Below, piece after piece: positions 1 to 11,359 of a stretch of 64,000 nucleotides of DNA. The position numbers and the translations under genes were made by a program. The notes under the pieces are model-generated. The model did not search any database, was not told the origin of the DNA, and saw only the letters and a list, made by a program, of their open reading frames with translations. Each line of letters starts with the position of its first letter. Position 1 is the stretch's first letter. The stretch is from Siphonodentalium dalli (taxonomy: Eukaryota; Mollusca; Scaphopoda; Gadilida; Siphonodentaliidae): NCBI GenBank assembly GCA_032622095.1, contig CP136068.1, positions 15,543,729 through 15,607,728 on the forward strand, given 5' to 3'.

Positions 1-4
1 TCAA

Positions 5-1357
5 ATGAAAATGACCACATTTTGGACAGATTTAAAGAAGAAACGCATGGATTCGCCTGTATATAGTAAAGAAAGTGATAAATCTGGTAATTTTCCATGG
101 ATGTCATGTACCATTAGGGGGTCAGGGGGTCTAAAGCCCCCCCTCCCCATAATTTTGAGGAGTGTTAGCCCCCCCCTATTGGGAAAATGTGTCATTTGAC
201 CCAATTAAGCTTTTCCGGCACCCAGTAGCCTTATCTGGGACCGTAGCCCCACCCCAAGTCGCGGGGGGGGGGGGGGGTGATGGCATCACCACTAGAGTTA
301 CTGTCGTGCAAAACTGTCATGGCAGCTTTGTTAAACAGACAGTATGCCCTGCCATCTGGTAAAATTTCATGCCTGAGGCTGTGTCTGATGTTGTATCATA
401 ATGTTTCGATATTTAAATTGACTTATGGTTGCTTTACATTGCTATTAAAAAAACAACAAAAAATTATTTTCTGTTAATTTTGGTAAATATTTATTATAAA
501 TTGCCAATTCTGCACGAAAAGGGTTTAAAATTGGACAATATATCCCTCTCAAAATGTATATTAACATTTCCTCTTCAATTTAGTAATATTATGGTATATA
601 AGGACATACTTCAGTTATACAAGATGCATTAGCTAGTAAAATTGAAAAAAAAGCTAAATTTTTTTGCTTTATTTTGAGGATTGACACTAATTTTCAGGAT
701 GCCTCATATTGGAAAAATAAACCACTACTGCTCGATATAATCCATTTTTGATTTCAGTAAGGTCTATATTTTGATAAAATACTATAAGAAACGCTGTTAT
801 TCACACATATACATATATATAGGAATCAGGGAGCTAAATGTGTTCTAGAGTCGGGGAGCGAGTACACCGTGGAACCCTAAAGGTGAAGGTAACTGAAGAA
901 TGACCTTCACCTGATACATGCGACACGTTATTAAAGGATGACATCGCGTTTATTTGATTTGTACATAATATCTAAATAATTTAAACTGGTGAATGAATGG
1001 GGGAACGGATTTTTGTGAGCGGGAAATGTATTTAACTAGCTGTTGTAGATTTGGGTTTTTCCAGATCAAATTTGGCTGTGAGATAGCCCTGTCGTACACT
1101 TGGGGATTTATTTTAAAAAGTAAACACATGACATATGATTTTTCTTGCATTTTCGTGATCAACTGGTGTCAATCTAGCTGGGTAAACATCACTGGTATGG
1201 CCTGCGGGCTTCAATTCAGCGAATTTGGCCGAAACGTTAACACTGTCGCCTATGGGAAACCATTTAGTTCCGTGATTTCTATAAGAAAAATTTGAATTTT
1301 ACGAAATTTCACGTCTCACCATGATAAGTTGTTATTTCCATATTTTCTTATTTTCAA
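5..1357 (+). repeat. Monomer 1, long
   Basis: Carries the 458-bp element at 822-1279. Its G tract is broken near its start (GC then 15 G). It has CCCCATAATTTT where other units read CCCCACAATTTT. It shares the rare ACATGACATATG with hybrid monomer 3 only. Confidence 0.95.
822..1279 (+). mobile_element. MITE-like copy, monomer 1, haplotype A
   Basis: Haplotype A is defined by GCGGG and by right end TGATTTC, one mismatch from the left end. Has ACATGACATATG. Confidence 0.72.
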
Positions 1358-2245
1358 ATGAAAATGACCACATTTTGGACAGATTTAAAGAAGAAACGCA
1401 TGGATTCGCCTGTATATAGTAAAGAAAGTGATAAATCTGGTAATTTTCCATGGATGTCATGTACCATTAGGGGGTCAGGGGGTCTAAAGCCCCCCCTCCC
1501 CACAATTTTGAGGAGTGTTAGCCCCCCCCCCCCTATTGGGAAAATGTGTCATTTGACCCAATTAAGCTTTTCCGGCACCCAGTAGCCTTATCTGGGACCG
1601 TAGCCCCACCCCAAGTCGGGGGGGGGGTGATGGCATCACCACTAGAGTTACTGTCGTGCAAAACTGTCATGGCAGCTTTGTTAAACAGACAGTATGCCCT
1701 GCCATCTGGTAAAATTTCATGCCTGAGGCTGTGTCTGATGTTGTATCATAATGTTTCGATATTTAAATTGACTTATGGTTGCTTTACATTGCTATTAAAA
1801 AAACAACAAAAAATTATTTTCTGTTAATTTTGGTAAATATTTATTATAAATTGCCAATTCTGCACGAAAAGGGTTTAAAATTGGACAATATATCCCTCTC
1901 AAAATGTATATTAACATTTCCTCTTCAATTTAGTAATATTATGGTATATAAGGACATACTTCAGTTATACAAGATGCATTAGCTAGTAAAATTGAAAAAA
2001 AAGCTAAATTTTTTTGCTTTATTTTGAGGATTGACACTAATTTTCAGGATGCCTCATATTGGAAAAATAAACCACTACTGCTCGATATAATCCATTTTTG
2101 ATTTCAGTAAGGTCTATATTTTGATAAAATACTATAAGAAACGCTGTTATTCACACATATACATATATATAAGAAAAATTTGAATTTTACGAAATTTCAC
2201 GTCTCACCATGATAAGTTGTTATTTCCATATTTTCTTATTTTCAA
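1358..2245 (+). repeat. Monomer 2, short
   Basis: Element-free monomer. The intact empty site, CATATATATAAGAAAAA, spans about 2161-2177. The G tract is 10 long. Confidence 0.95.
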
Positions 2246-2832
2246 ATGAAAATGACCACATTTTGGACAGATTTAAAGAAGAAACGCATGGATTCGCCTG
2301 TATATAGTAAAGAAAGTGATAAATCTGGTAATTTTCCATGGATGTCATGTACCATTAGGGGGTCAGGGGGTCTAAAGCCCTTCACCTGATACATGCGACA
2401 CGTTATTAAAGGATGACATCGCGTTTATTTGATTTGTACATAATATCTAAATAATTTAAACTGGTGAATGAATGGGGGAACGGATTTTTGTGAGCGGGAA
2501 ATGTATTTAACTAGCTGTTGTAGATTTGGGTTTTTCCAGATCAAATTTGGCTGTGAGATAGCCCTGTCGTACACTTGGGGATTTATTTTAAAAAGTAAAC
2601 ACATGACATATGATTTTTCTTGCATTTTCGTGATCAACTGGTGTCAATCTAGCTGGGTAAACATCACTGGTATGGCCTGCGGGCTTCAATTCAGCGAATT
2701 TGGCCGAAACGTTAACACTGTCGCCTATGGGAAACCATTTAGTTCCGTGATTTCTATAAGAAAAATTTGAATTTTACGAAATTTCACGTCTCACCATGAT
2801 AAGTTGTTATTTCCATATTTTCTTATTTTCAA
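2246..2832 (+). repeat. Monomer 3, deletion hybrid (587 bp)
   Basis: The first 135 bp are normal up to the first C tract. The sequence then jumps at 2380/2381 from CTAAAGCCC to TTCACCTGATAC, inside the 458-bp element. Compared with monomer 1 about 766 bp are missing: the second C tract, the G tract, the palindrome, the AT-rich block, the left end of the element and the left arm of its hairpin. The right part of the element and the common tail are intact. The junction has 2 bp (CC) of possible microhomology. Confidence 0.93.
2381..2754 (+). mobile_element. Truncated MITE-like copy in hybrid monomer 3, haplotype A
   Basis: Only the right 374-376 bp remain. It begins inside the right arm of the internal hairpin and lacks the left inverted repeat. 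It shares ACATGACATATG with the copy in monomer 1. Confidence 0.72.
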
Positions 2833-3649
2833 ATGAAAATGACCACATTTTGGACAGATTTAAAGAAGAAACGCATGGATTCGCCTGTATATAGTAAAGA
2901 AAGTGATAAATCTGGTAATTTTCCATGGATGTCATGTACCATTAGGGGGTCAGGGGGTCTAAAGCCCCCCCCTCCCCACAATTTTGAGGAGTGTTAGCCC
3001 CCCCCCCCTATTGGGAAAATGTGTCATTTGACCCAATTAAGCTTTTCCGGCACCCAGTAGCCTTATCTGGGACCGTAGCCCCACACCAAGTCGGGGGGGG
3101 GGGGGTGATGGCATCACCACTAGAGTTACTGTCGTGCAAAACTGTCATGGCAGCTTTGTTAAACAGACAGTATGCCCTGCCATCTGGTAAAATTTCATGC
3201 CTGAGGCTGTGTCTGATGTTGTATCATAATGTTTCGATATTTAAATTGACTTATGGTTGCTTTACATTGCTATTAAAAAAACAACAAAAAATTATTTTCT
3301 GTTAATTTTGGTAAATATTTATTATAAATTGCCAATTCTGCACGAAAAGGGTTTAAAATTGGACAATATATCCCTCTCAAAATGTATATTAACATTTCCT
3401 CTTCAATTTAGTAATATTATGGTATATAAGGACATACTTCAGTTATACAAGATGCATTAGCTAGTAAAATTGAAAAAAAAGCTAAATTTGTTTGCTTTAT
3501 TTTGAGGATTGACACTAATTTTCAGGATGCCTCATATTGGAAAAATAAACCACTACTGCTCGATATAATCCATTTTTGATTTCAGTAAGGTCTATATTTT
3601 GATAAAATACTATAAGAAACGCTGTTATTCACACATATACATATATATA

Positions 3650-4107
3650 GGAATCAGGGAGCTAAATGTGTTCTAGAGTCGGGGAGCGAGTACACCGTGG
3701 AACCCTAAAGGTGAAGGTAACTGAAGAATGACCTTCACCTGATACATGCGACACGTTATTAAAGGATGACATCGCGTTTATTTGATTTGTACATAATATC
3801 TAAATAATTTAAACTGGTGAATGAATGGGGGAACGGATTTTTGTGAGCGGGAAATGTATTTAACTAGCTGTTGTAGATTTGGGTTTTTCCAGATCAAATT
3901 TGGCTGTGAGATAGCCCTGTCGTACACTTGGGGATTTATTTTAAAAAGTAAACACATGACCTATGATTTTTCTTGCATTTTCGTGATCAACTGGTGTCAA
4001 TCTAGCTGGGTAAACATCACTGGTATGGCCTGCAGGCTTCAATTCAGCGAATTTGGCCGAAACGTTAACACTGTCGCCTATGGGAAACCATTTAGTTCCG
4101 TGATTCC
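3650..4107 (+). mobile_element. MITE-like 458-bp insertion, reference copy (monomer 4)
   Basis: The left end GGAATCAGGGAGCTAAATG (3650-3668) and the reverse complement of the right end (4089-4107) agree at 17 of 19 positions. TATA flanks both sides (3646-3649 and 4108-4111). Short monomers read straight through CATATATATAAGAAAAA at this point, which is the expected empty site for insertion with a TATA (or TA) target duplication. Inside are a 10-bp-stem hairpin (3709-3740) and a 100-codon open frame with no recognisable transposase features, so it would be non-autonomous. A TA duplication would suit Tc1/mariner-type elements and a 4-bp one other cut-and-paste families; the TA-rich site hides the true length, so no superfamily is assigned. 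Orientation is arbitrary. Confidence 0.75.
3709..3740. repeat. Internal hairpin of the MITE-like element (reference, monomer 4)
   Basis: AGGTGAAGGT (3709-3718) and ACCTTCACCT (3731-3740) are perfect 10-bp arms around a 12-base loop. Present in all 30 full element copies, with the loop-closing pair lost in monomer 42. No T run follows, so it is not a bacterial-type terminator. Confidence 0.8.
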
Positions 4108-4185
4108 TATAAGAAAAATTTGAATTTTACGAAATTTCACGTCTCACCATGATAAGTTGTTATTTCCATATTTTCTTATTTTCAA

Positions 4186-5538
4186 ATGAAAATGACCACA
4201 TTTTGGACAGATTTAAAGAAGAAACGCATGGATTCGCCTGTATATAGTAAAGAAAGTGATAAATCTGGTAATTTTCCATGGATGTCATGTACCATTAGGG
4301 GGTCAGGGGGTCTAAAGCCCCCCCTCCCCACAATTTTGAGGAGTGTTAGCCCCCCCCCCCCTATTGGGAAAATGTGTCATTTGACCCAATTAAGCTTTTC
4401 CGGCACCCAGTAGCCTTATCTGGGACCGTAGCCCCACCCCAAGTCGGGGGAGGGGGGGTGATGGCATCACCACTAGAGTTACTGTCGTGCAAAACTGTCA
4501 TGGCAGCTTTGTTAAACAGACAGTATGCCCTGCCATCTGGTAAAATTTCATGCCTGAGGCTGTGTCTGATGTTGTATCATAATGTTTCGATATTTAAATT
4601 GACTTATGGTTGCTTTACATTGCTATTAAAAAAACAACAAAAAATTATTTTCTGTTAATTTTGGTAAATATTTATTATAAATTGCCAATTCTGCACGAAA
4701 AGGGTTTAAAATTGGACAATATATCCCTCTCAAAATGTATATTAACATTTCCTCTTCAATTTAGTAATATTATGGTATATAAGGACATACTTCAGTTATA
4801 CAAGATGCATTAGCTAGTAAAATTGAAAAAAAAGCTAAATTTTTTTGCTTTATTTTGAGGATTGACACTAATTTTCAGGATACCTCATATTGGAAAAATA
4901 AACCACTACTGCTCGATATAATCCATTTTTGATCTCAGTAAGGTCTATATTTTGATAAAATACTATAAGAAACGCTGTTATTCACACATATACATATATA
5001 TAGGAATCAGGGAGCTAAATGTGTTCTAGAGTCGGGGAGCGAGTACACCGTGGAACCCTAAAGGTGAAGGTAACTGAAGAATGACCTTCACCTGATACAT
5101 GCGACACGTTATTAAAGGATGACATCGCGTTTATTTGATTTGTACATAATATCTAAATAATTTAAACTGGTGAATGAATGGGGGAACGGATTTTTGTGAG
5201 CGGGAAATGTATTTAACTAGCTGTTGTAGATTTGGGTTTTTCCAGATCAAATTTGGCTGTGAGATAGCCCTGTCGTACACTTGGGGATTTATTTATAAAA
5301 GTAAACACATGACCTATGATTTTTCTTGCATTTTCGTGATCAACTGGTGTCAATCTAGCTGGGTAAACATCACTGGTATGGCCTGCGGGCTTCAATTCAG
5401 CGAATTTGGCCGAAACGTTAACACTGTCGCCTATGGGAAACCATTTAGTTCCGTGATTTCTATAAGAAAAATTTGAATTTTACGAAATTTCACGTCTCAC
5501 CATGATAAGTTGTTATTTCCATATTTTCTTATTTTCAA
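4186..5538 (+). repeat. Monomer 5, long
   Basis: The G tract is interrupted by A (5 G, A, 7 G). Private changes are GGATACCTC near 4880, GATCTCAG near 4932 and TTTATAAAAG inside the element near 5290. Confidence 0.95.
5003..5460 (+). mobile_element. MITE-like copy, monomer 5, haplotype A
   Basis: Private TTTATAAAAG near 5290 in place of TTTTAAAAAG. Confidence 0.72.
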
Positions 5539-6888
5539 ATGAAAATGACCACATTTTGGACAGATTTAAAGAAGAAACGCATGGATTCGCCTGTATATAG
5601 TAAAGAAAGTGATAAATCTGGTAATTTTCCATGGATGTCATGTACCATTAGGGGGTCAGGGGGTCTAAAGCCCCCCCTCCCCACAATTTTGAGGAGTGTT
5701 AGCCCCCCCCCCTATTGGGAAAATGTGTCATTTGACCCAATTAAGCTTTTCCGGCACCCAGTAGCCTTATCTGGGACCGTAGCCCCACCCCAAGTCGGGG
5801 GGGGGGGGTGATGGCATCACCACAAGAGTTACTGTCGTGCAAAACTGTCATGGCAGCTTTGTTAAACAGACAGTATGCCCTGCCATCTGGTAAAATTTCA
5901 TGCCTGAGGCTGTGTCTGATGTTGTATCATAATGTTTCGATATTTAAATTGACTTATGGTTGCTTTACATTGCTATTAAAAAAACAACAAAAAATTGTTT
6001 TCTGTTAATTTTGGTAAATATTTATTATAAATTGCCAATTCTGCACGAAAAGGGTTTAAAATTGGACAATATATCCCTCTCAAAATGTATATTAACATTT
6101 CCTCTTCAATTTAGTAATATTATGGTATATAAGGACATACTTCAGTTATACAAGATGCATTAGCTAGTAAAATTGAAAAAAAAGCTAATTTTTTTTGCTT
6201 TATTTTGAGGATTGACACTAATTTTCAGGATGCCTCATATTGGAAAAATAAACCACTACTGCTCGATATAATCCATTTTTGATTTCAGTAAGGTCTATAT
6301 TTTGATAAAATACTATAAGAAACGCTGTTATTCACACATATACATATATATAGGAATCAGGGAGCTAAATGTGTTCTAGAGTCGGGGAGCGAGTACACCG
6401 TGGAACCCTAAAGGTGAAGGTAACTGAAGAATGACCTTCACCTGATACATGCGACACGTTATTAAAGGATGACATCGCGTTTATTTGATTTGTACATAAT
6501 ATCTAAATAATTTAAACTGGTGAATGAATGGGGGAACGGATTTTTGTGAGCGGGAAATGTATTTAACTAGCTGTTGTAGATTTGGGTTTTTCCAGATCAA
6601 ATTTGGCTGTGAGATAGCCCTGTCGTACACTTGGGGATTTATTTTAAAAAGTAAACACATGACCTATGATTTTTCTTGCATTTTCGTGATCAACTGGTGT
6701 CAATCTAGCTGGGTAAACATCACTGGTATGGCCTGCAGGCTTCAATTCAGCGAATTTGGCCGAAACGTTAACACTGTCGCCTATGGGAAACCATTTAGTT
6801 CCGTGATTCCTATAAGAAAAATTTGAATTTTACGAAATTTCACGTCTCACCATGATAAGTTGTTATTTCCATATTTTCTTATTTTCAA
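5539..6888 (+). repeat. Monomer 6, long
   Basis: Private changes are CACCACAAGAG just after the G tract (near 5820) and AAATTGTTTTC near 5997. It carries the T8 variant (GCTAATTTTTTTTGC) near 6185, otherwise typical of the right end of the window. Confidence 0.95.
6353..6810 (+). mobile_element. MITE-like copy, monomer 6, haplotype B
   Basis: Haplotype B is defined by GCAGG and right end TGATTCC, which matches the left end GGAATCA perfectly. Confidence 0.72.
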
Positions 6889-7772
6889 ATGAAAATGACC
6901 ACATTTTGGACAGATTTAAAGAAGAAACGCATGGATTCGCCTGTATATAGTAAAGAAAGTGATAAATCTGGTAATTTTCCATGGATGTCATGTACCATTA
7001 GGGGGTCAGGGGGTCTAAAGCCCCCTCCCCACAATTTTGAGGAGTGTTAGCCCCCCCCCCTATTGGGAAAATGTGTCATTTGACCCAATTAAGCTTTTCC
7101 GGCACCCAGTAGCCTTATCTGGGACCGTAGCCCCACCCCAAGTCGGGGGGGGGGTGATGGCATCACCACTAGAGTTACTGTCGTGCAAAACTGTCATGGC
7201 AGCTTTGTTAAACAGACAGTATGCCCTGCCATCTGGTAAAATTTCATGCCTGAGGCTGTGTCTGATGTTGTATCATAATGTTTCGATATTTAAATTGACT
7301 TATGGTTGCTTTACATTGCTATTAAAAAAACAACAAAAAATTATTTTCTGTTAATTTTGGTAAATATTTATTATAAATTGCCAATTAGGCACGAAAAGGG
7401 TTTAAAATTGGACAATATATCCCTCTCAAAATGTATATTAACATTTCCTCTTCAATTTAGTAATATTATGGTATATAAGGACATACTTCAGTTATACAAG
7501 ATGCATTAGCTAGTAAAATTGAAAAAAAAGCTAAATTTTTTTGCTTTATTTTGAGGATTGACACTAATTTTCAGGATGCCTCATATTGGAAAAATAAACC
7601 ACTACTGCTCGATATAATCCATTTTTGATTTCAGTAAGGTCTATATTTTGATAAAATACTATAAGAAACGCTGTTATTCACACATATACATATATATAAG
7701 AAAAATTTGAATTTTACGAAATTTCACGTCTCACCATGATAAGTTGTTATTTCCATATTTTCTTATTTTCAA
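6889..7772 (+). repeat. Monomer 7, short
   Basis: Element-free. The first C tract is only 5 long and the G tract 10. A private change turns ATTCTGCACG into ATTAGGCACG near 7385. Confidence 0.95.
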
Positions 7773-9122
7773 ATGAAAATGACCACATTTTGGACAGATT
7801 TAAAGAAGAAACGCATGGATTCGCCTGTATATAGTAAAGAAAGTGATAAATCTGGTAATTTTCCATGGATGTCATGTACCATTAGGGGGTCAGGGGGTCT
7901 AAAGCCCCCCTCCCCACAATTTTGAGGAGTGTTAGCCCCCCCCTATTGGGAAAATGTGTCATTTGACCCAATTAAGCTTTTCCGGCACCCAGTAGCCTTA
8001 TCTGGGACCGTAGCCCCACCCCAAGTCGGGGGGGGGGGGTGGTGATGGCATCACCACTAGAGTTACTGTCGTGCAAAACTGTCATGGCAGCTTTGTTAAA
8101 CAGACAGTATGCCCTGCCATCTGGTAAAATTTCATGCCTGAGGCTGTGTCTGATGTTGTATCATAATGTTTCGATATTTAAATTGACTTATGGTTGCTTT
8201 ACATTGCTATTAAAAAAACAACAAAAAATTATTTTCTGTTAATTTTGGTAAATATTTATTATAAATTGCCAATTCTGCACGAAAAGGGTTTAAAATTGGA
8301 CAATATATCCCTCTCAAAATGTATATTAACATTTCCTCTTCAATTTAGTAATATTATGGTATATAAGGACATACTTCAGTTATACAAGATGCATTAGCTA
8401 GTAAAATTGAAAAAAAAGCTAAATTTTTTTGCTTTATTTTGAGGATTGACACTAATTTTCAGGATGCCTCATATTGGAAAAATAAACCACTACTGCTCGA
8501 TATAATCCATTTTTGATTTCAGTAAGGTCTATATTTTGATAAAATACTATAAGAAACGCTGTTATTCACACATATACATATATATAGGAATCAGGGAGCT
8601 AAATGTGTTCTAGAGTCGGGGAGCGAGTACACCGTGGAACCCTAAAGGTGAAGGTAACTGAAGAATGACCTTCACCTGATACATGCGACACGTTATTAAA
8701 GGATGACATCGCGTTTATTTGATTTGTACATAATATCTAAATAATTTAAACTGGTGAATGAATGGGGGAACGGATTTTTGTGAGCGGGAAATGTATTTAA
8801 CTAGCTGTTGTAGATTTGGGTTTTTCCAGATCAAATTTGGCTGTGAGATAGCCCTGTCGTACACTTGGGGATTTATTTTAAAAAGTAAACACATGACCTA
8901 TGATTTTTCTTGCATTTTCGTGATCAACTGGTGTCAATCTAGCTGGGTAAACATCACTGGTATGGCCTGCAGGCTTCAATTCAGCGAATTTGGCCGAAAC
9001 GTTAACACTGTCGCCTATGGGAAACCATTTAGTTCCGTGATTCCTATAAGAAAAATTTGAATTTTACGAAATTTCACGTCTCACCATGATAAGTTGTTAT
9101 TTCCATATTTTCTTATTTTCAA
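7773..9122 (+). repeat. Monomer 8, long
   Basis: The G tract of 12 is followed by TGGTGATGG, a 3-bp extension shared with monomers 14, 17 and 29. The element lies at 8587-9044. Confidence 0.95.
8587..9044 (+). mobile_element. MITE-like copy, monomer 8, haplotype B
   Basis: Consensus haplotype B with both ends and flanking TATA intact. Confidence 0.72.
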
Positions 9123-10009
9123 ATGAAAATGACCACATTTTGGACAGATTTAAAGAAGAAACGCATGGATTCGCCTGTATATAGTAAAGAAAGTGATAAA
9201 TCTGGTAATTTTACATGGATGTCATGTACCATTAGGGGGTCAGGGGGTCTAAAGCCCCCCCTCCCCACAATTTTGAGGAGTGTTAGCCCCCCCCTATTGG
9301 GAAAATGTGTCATTTGACCCAATTAAGCTTTTCCGGCACCCAGTAGCCTTATCTGGGACCGTAGCCCCACCCCAAGTCGGGGGGGGGGGGGTGATGGCAT
9401 CACCACTAGAGTTACTGTCGTGCAAAACTGTCATGGCAGCTTTGTTAAACAGACAGTATGCCCTGCCATCTGGTAAAATTTCATGCCTGAGGCTGTGTCT
9501 GATGTTGTATCATAATGTTTCGATATTTAAATTGACTTATGGTTGCTTTACATTGCTATTAAAAAAACAACAAAAAATTATTTTCTGTTAATTTTGGTAA
9601 ATATTTATTATAAATTGCCAATTCTGCACGAAAAGGGTTTAAAATTGGACAATATATCCCTCTCAAAATGTATATTAACATTTCCTCTTCAATTTAGTAA
9701 TATTATGGTATATAAGGACATACTTCAGTTATACAAGATGCATTAGCTAGTAAAATTGAAAAAAAAGCTAAATTTTTTTGCTTTATTTTGAGGATTGACA
9801 CTAATTTTCAGGATGCCTCATATTGGAAAAATAAACCACTACTGCTCGATATAATCCATTTTTGATTTCAGTAAGGTCTATATTTTGATAAAATACTATA
9901 AGAAACGCTGTTATTCACACATATACATATATATAAGAAAAATTTGAATTTTACGAAATTTCACGTCTCACCATGATAAGTTGTTATTTCCATATTTTCT
10001 TATTTTCAA
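9123..10009 (+). repeat. Monomer 9, short
   Basis: Element-free. The otherwise conserved CCATGG is changed to ACATGG near 9212. The G tract is 13. Confidence 0.95.
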
Positions 10010-11359
10010 ATGAAAATGACCACATTTTGGACAGATTTAAAGAAGAAACGCATGGATTCGCCTGTATATAGTAAAGAAAGTGATAAATCTGGTAATTTTC
10101 CATGGATGTCATGTACCATTAGGGGGTCAGGGGGTCTAAAGCCCCCCCTCCCCACAATTTTGAGGAGTGTTAGCCCCCCCCCCTATTGGGAAAATGTGTC
10201 ATTTGACCCAATTAAGCTTTTCCGGCACCCAGTAGCCTTATCTGGGACCGTAGCCCCACCCCAAGTCGGGGGGGGGGGGTGATGGCATCACCACTAGAGT
10301 TACTGTCGTGCAAAACTGTCATGGCAGCTTTGTTAAACAGACAGTATGCCCTGCCATCTGGTAAAATTTCATGCCTGAGGCTGTGTCTGATGTTGTATCA
10401 TAATGTTTCGATATTTAAATTGACTTATGGTTGCTTTACATTGCTATTAAAAAAACAACAAAAAATTATTTTCTGTTAATTTTGGTAAATATTTATTATA
10501 AATTGCCAATTCTGCACGAAAAGGGTTTAAAATTGGACAATATATCCCTCTCAAAATGTATATTAACATTTCCTCTTCAATTTAGTAATATTATGGTATA
10601 TAAGGACATACTTCAGTTATACAAGATGCATTAGCTAGTAAAATTGAAAAAAAAGCTAAATTTTTTTGCTTTATTTTGAGGATTGACACTAATTTTCAGG
10701 ATGCCTCATATTGGAAAAATAAACCACTACTGCTCGATATAATCCATTTTTGATTTCAGTAAGGTCTATATTTTGATAAAATACTATAAGAAACGCTGTT
10801 ATTCACACATATACATATATATAGGAATCAGGGAGCTAAATGTGTTCTAGAGTCGGGGAGCGAGTACACCGTGGAACCCTAAAGGTGAAGGTAACTGAAG
10901 AATGACCTTCACCTGATACATGCGACACGTTATTAAAGGATGACATCGCGTTTATTTGATTTGTACATAATATCTAAATAATTAAAACTGGTGAATGAAT
11001 GGGGGAACGGATTTTTGTGAGCGGGAAATGTATTTAACTAGCTGTTGCAGATTTGGGTTTTTCCAGATCAAATTTGGCTGTGAGATAGCCCTGTCGTACA
11101 CTTGGGGATTTATTTTAAAAAGTAAACACATGACCTATGATTTTTCTTGCATTTTCGTGATCAACTGGTGTCAATCTAGCTGGGTAAACATCACTGGTAT
11201 GGCCTGCGGGCTTCAATTCAGCGAATTTGGCCGAAACGTTAACACTGTCGCCTATGGGAAACCATTTAGTTCCGTGATTTCTATAAGAAAAATTTGAATT
11301 TTACGAAATTTCACGTCTCACCATGATAAGTTGTTATTTCCATATTTTCTTATTTTCAA
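10010..11359 (+). repeat. Monomer 10, long
   Basis: Its element carries AATTAAAACTGG and GTTGCAGA variants, which reappear in monomers 20 and 23 and mark a related lineage. It starts the run of five long monomers (10-14). Confidence 0.95.
10824..11281 (+). mobile_element. MITE-like copy, monomer 10, haplotype A
   Basis: Has AATTAAAACTGG and GTTGCAGA, the first two of four markers found in monomers 20 and 23. Confidence 0.72.

Larger units (their letters stand above)
2833..4185 (+). repeat. Monomer 4, long
   Basis: Used here as reference for the element (3650-4107). Private changes are CCCCACACC before the G tract (others CCCCACCCC) and a G interrupting the T tract near 3490. C tracts are 8 and 11 long and the G tract 13. 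Confidence 0.95.

Noticed and set aside
110-125. TTAGGGGG as a telomere-type repeat
   Set aside because: Occurs once per monomer within the G/C domain and is not a short tandem array.
1-204. Minus-strand frame starting MGQMTHFPN
   Set aside because: Directly antisense to an equally open plus-strand frame and interrupted by C-tract length changes in many monomers.
277-477. 66-67-codon frames starting MMASPLELL or MLYIAIKK in nearly every monomer
   Set aside because: Two of them overlap each other in different frames over the same AT-rich DNA and recur only because the unit is copied. No coding signal is evident.
647-670. AAAAAAAAGCTAAATTTTTTT inverted repeat as a functional hairpin
   Set aside because: A simple A/T run pairing expected in such sequence, and variants (T8, GTTT) are tolerated freely.
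640-725. AATAAA as polyadenylation signal and TATATAAG as TATA box
   Set aside because: Both are expected by chance in such AT-rich DNA, and no transcription unit could be placed around them.
822-960. tRNA-derived SINE promoter boxes, or a 5S/snRNA gene, in the element
   Set aside because: No A/B box pair and no recognisable 5S, U1, U2, U5 or U6 core was seen; the inverted ends and TATA flanks argue for a DNA transposon.
950-1030. CENP-B-like box near TGAGCGGGAAATG
   Set aside because: The CGGG is present, but the required A and upstream TTCG are not at the right spacing.
993-1295. Recurring 100-codon open frame (starts MNGGTDFCER) as a gene family of about 30 members
   Set aside because: It lies inside the MITE-like element, ends by reading through its inverted repeat into satellite DNA, has mostly amino-acid-changing variants and start-proximal frameshifts in three copies, and shows no domain I recognise.
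3709-3740. Rho-independent terminator
   Set aside because: The stem is not followed by a T run, and the context is a eukaryote-like satellite without genes.
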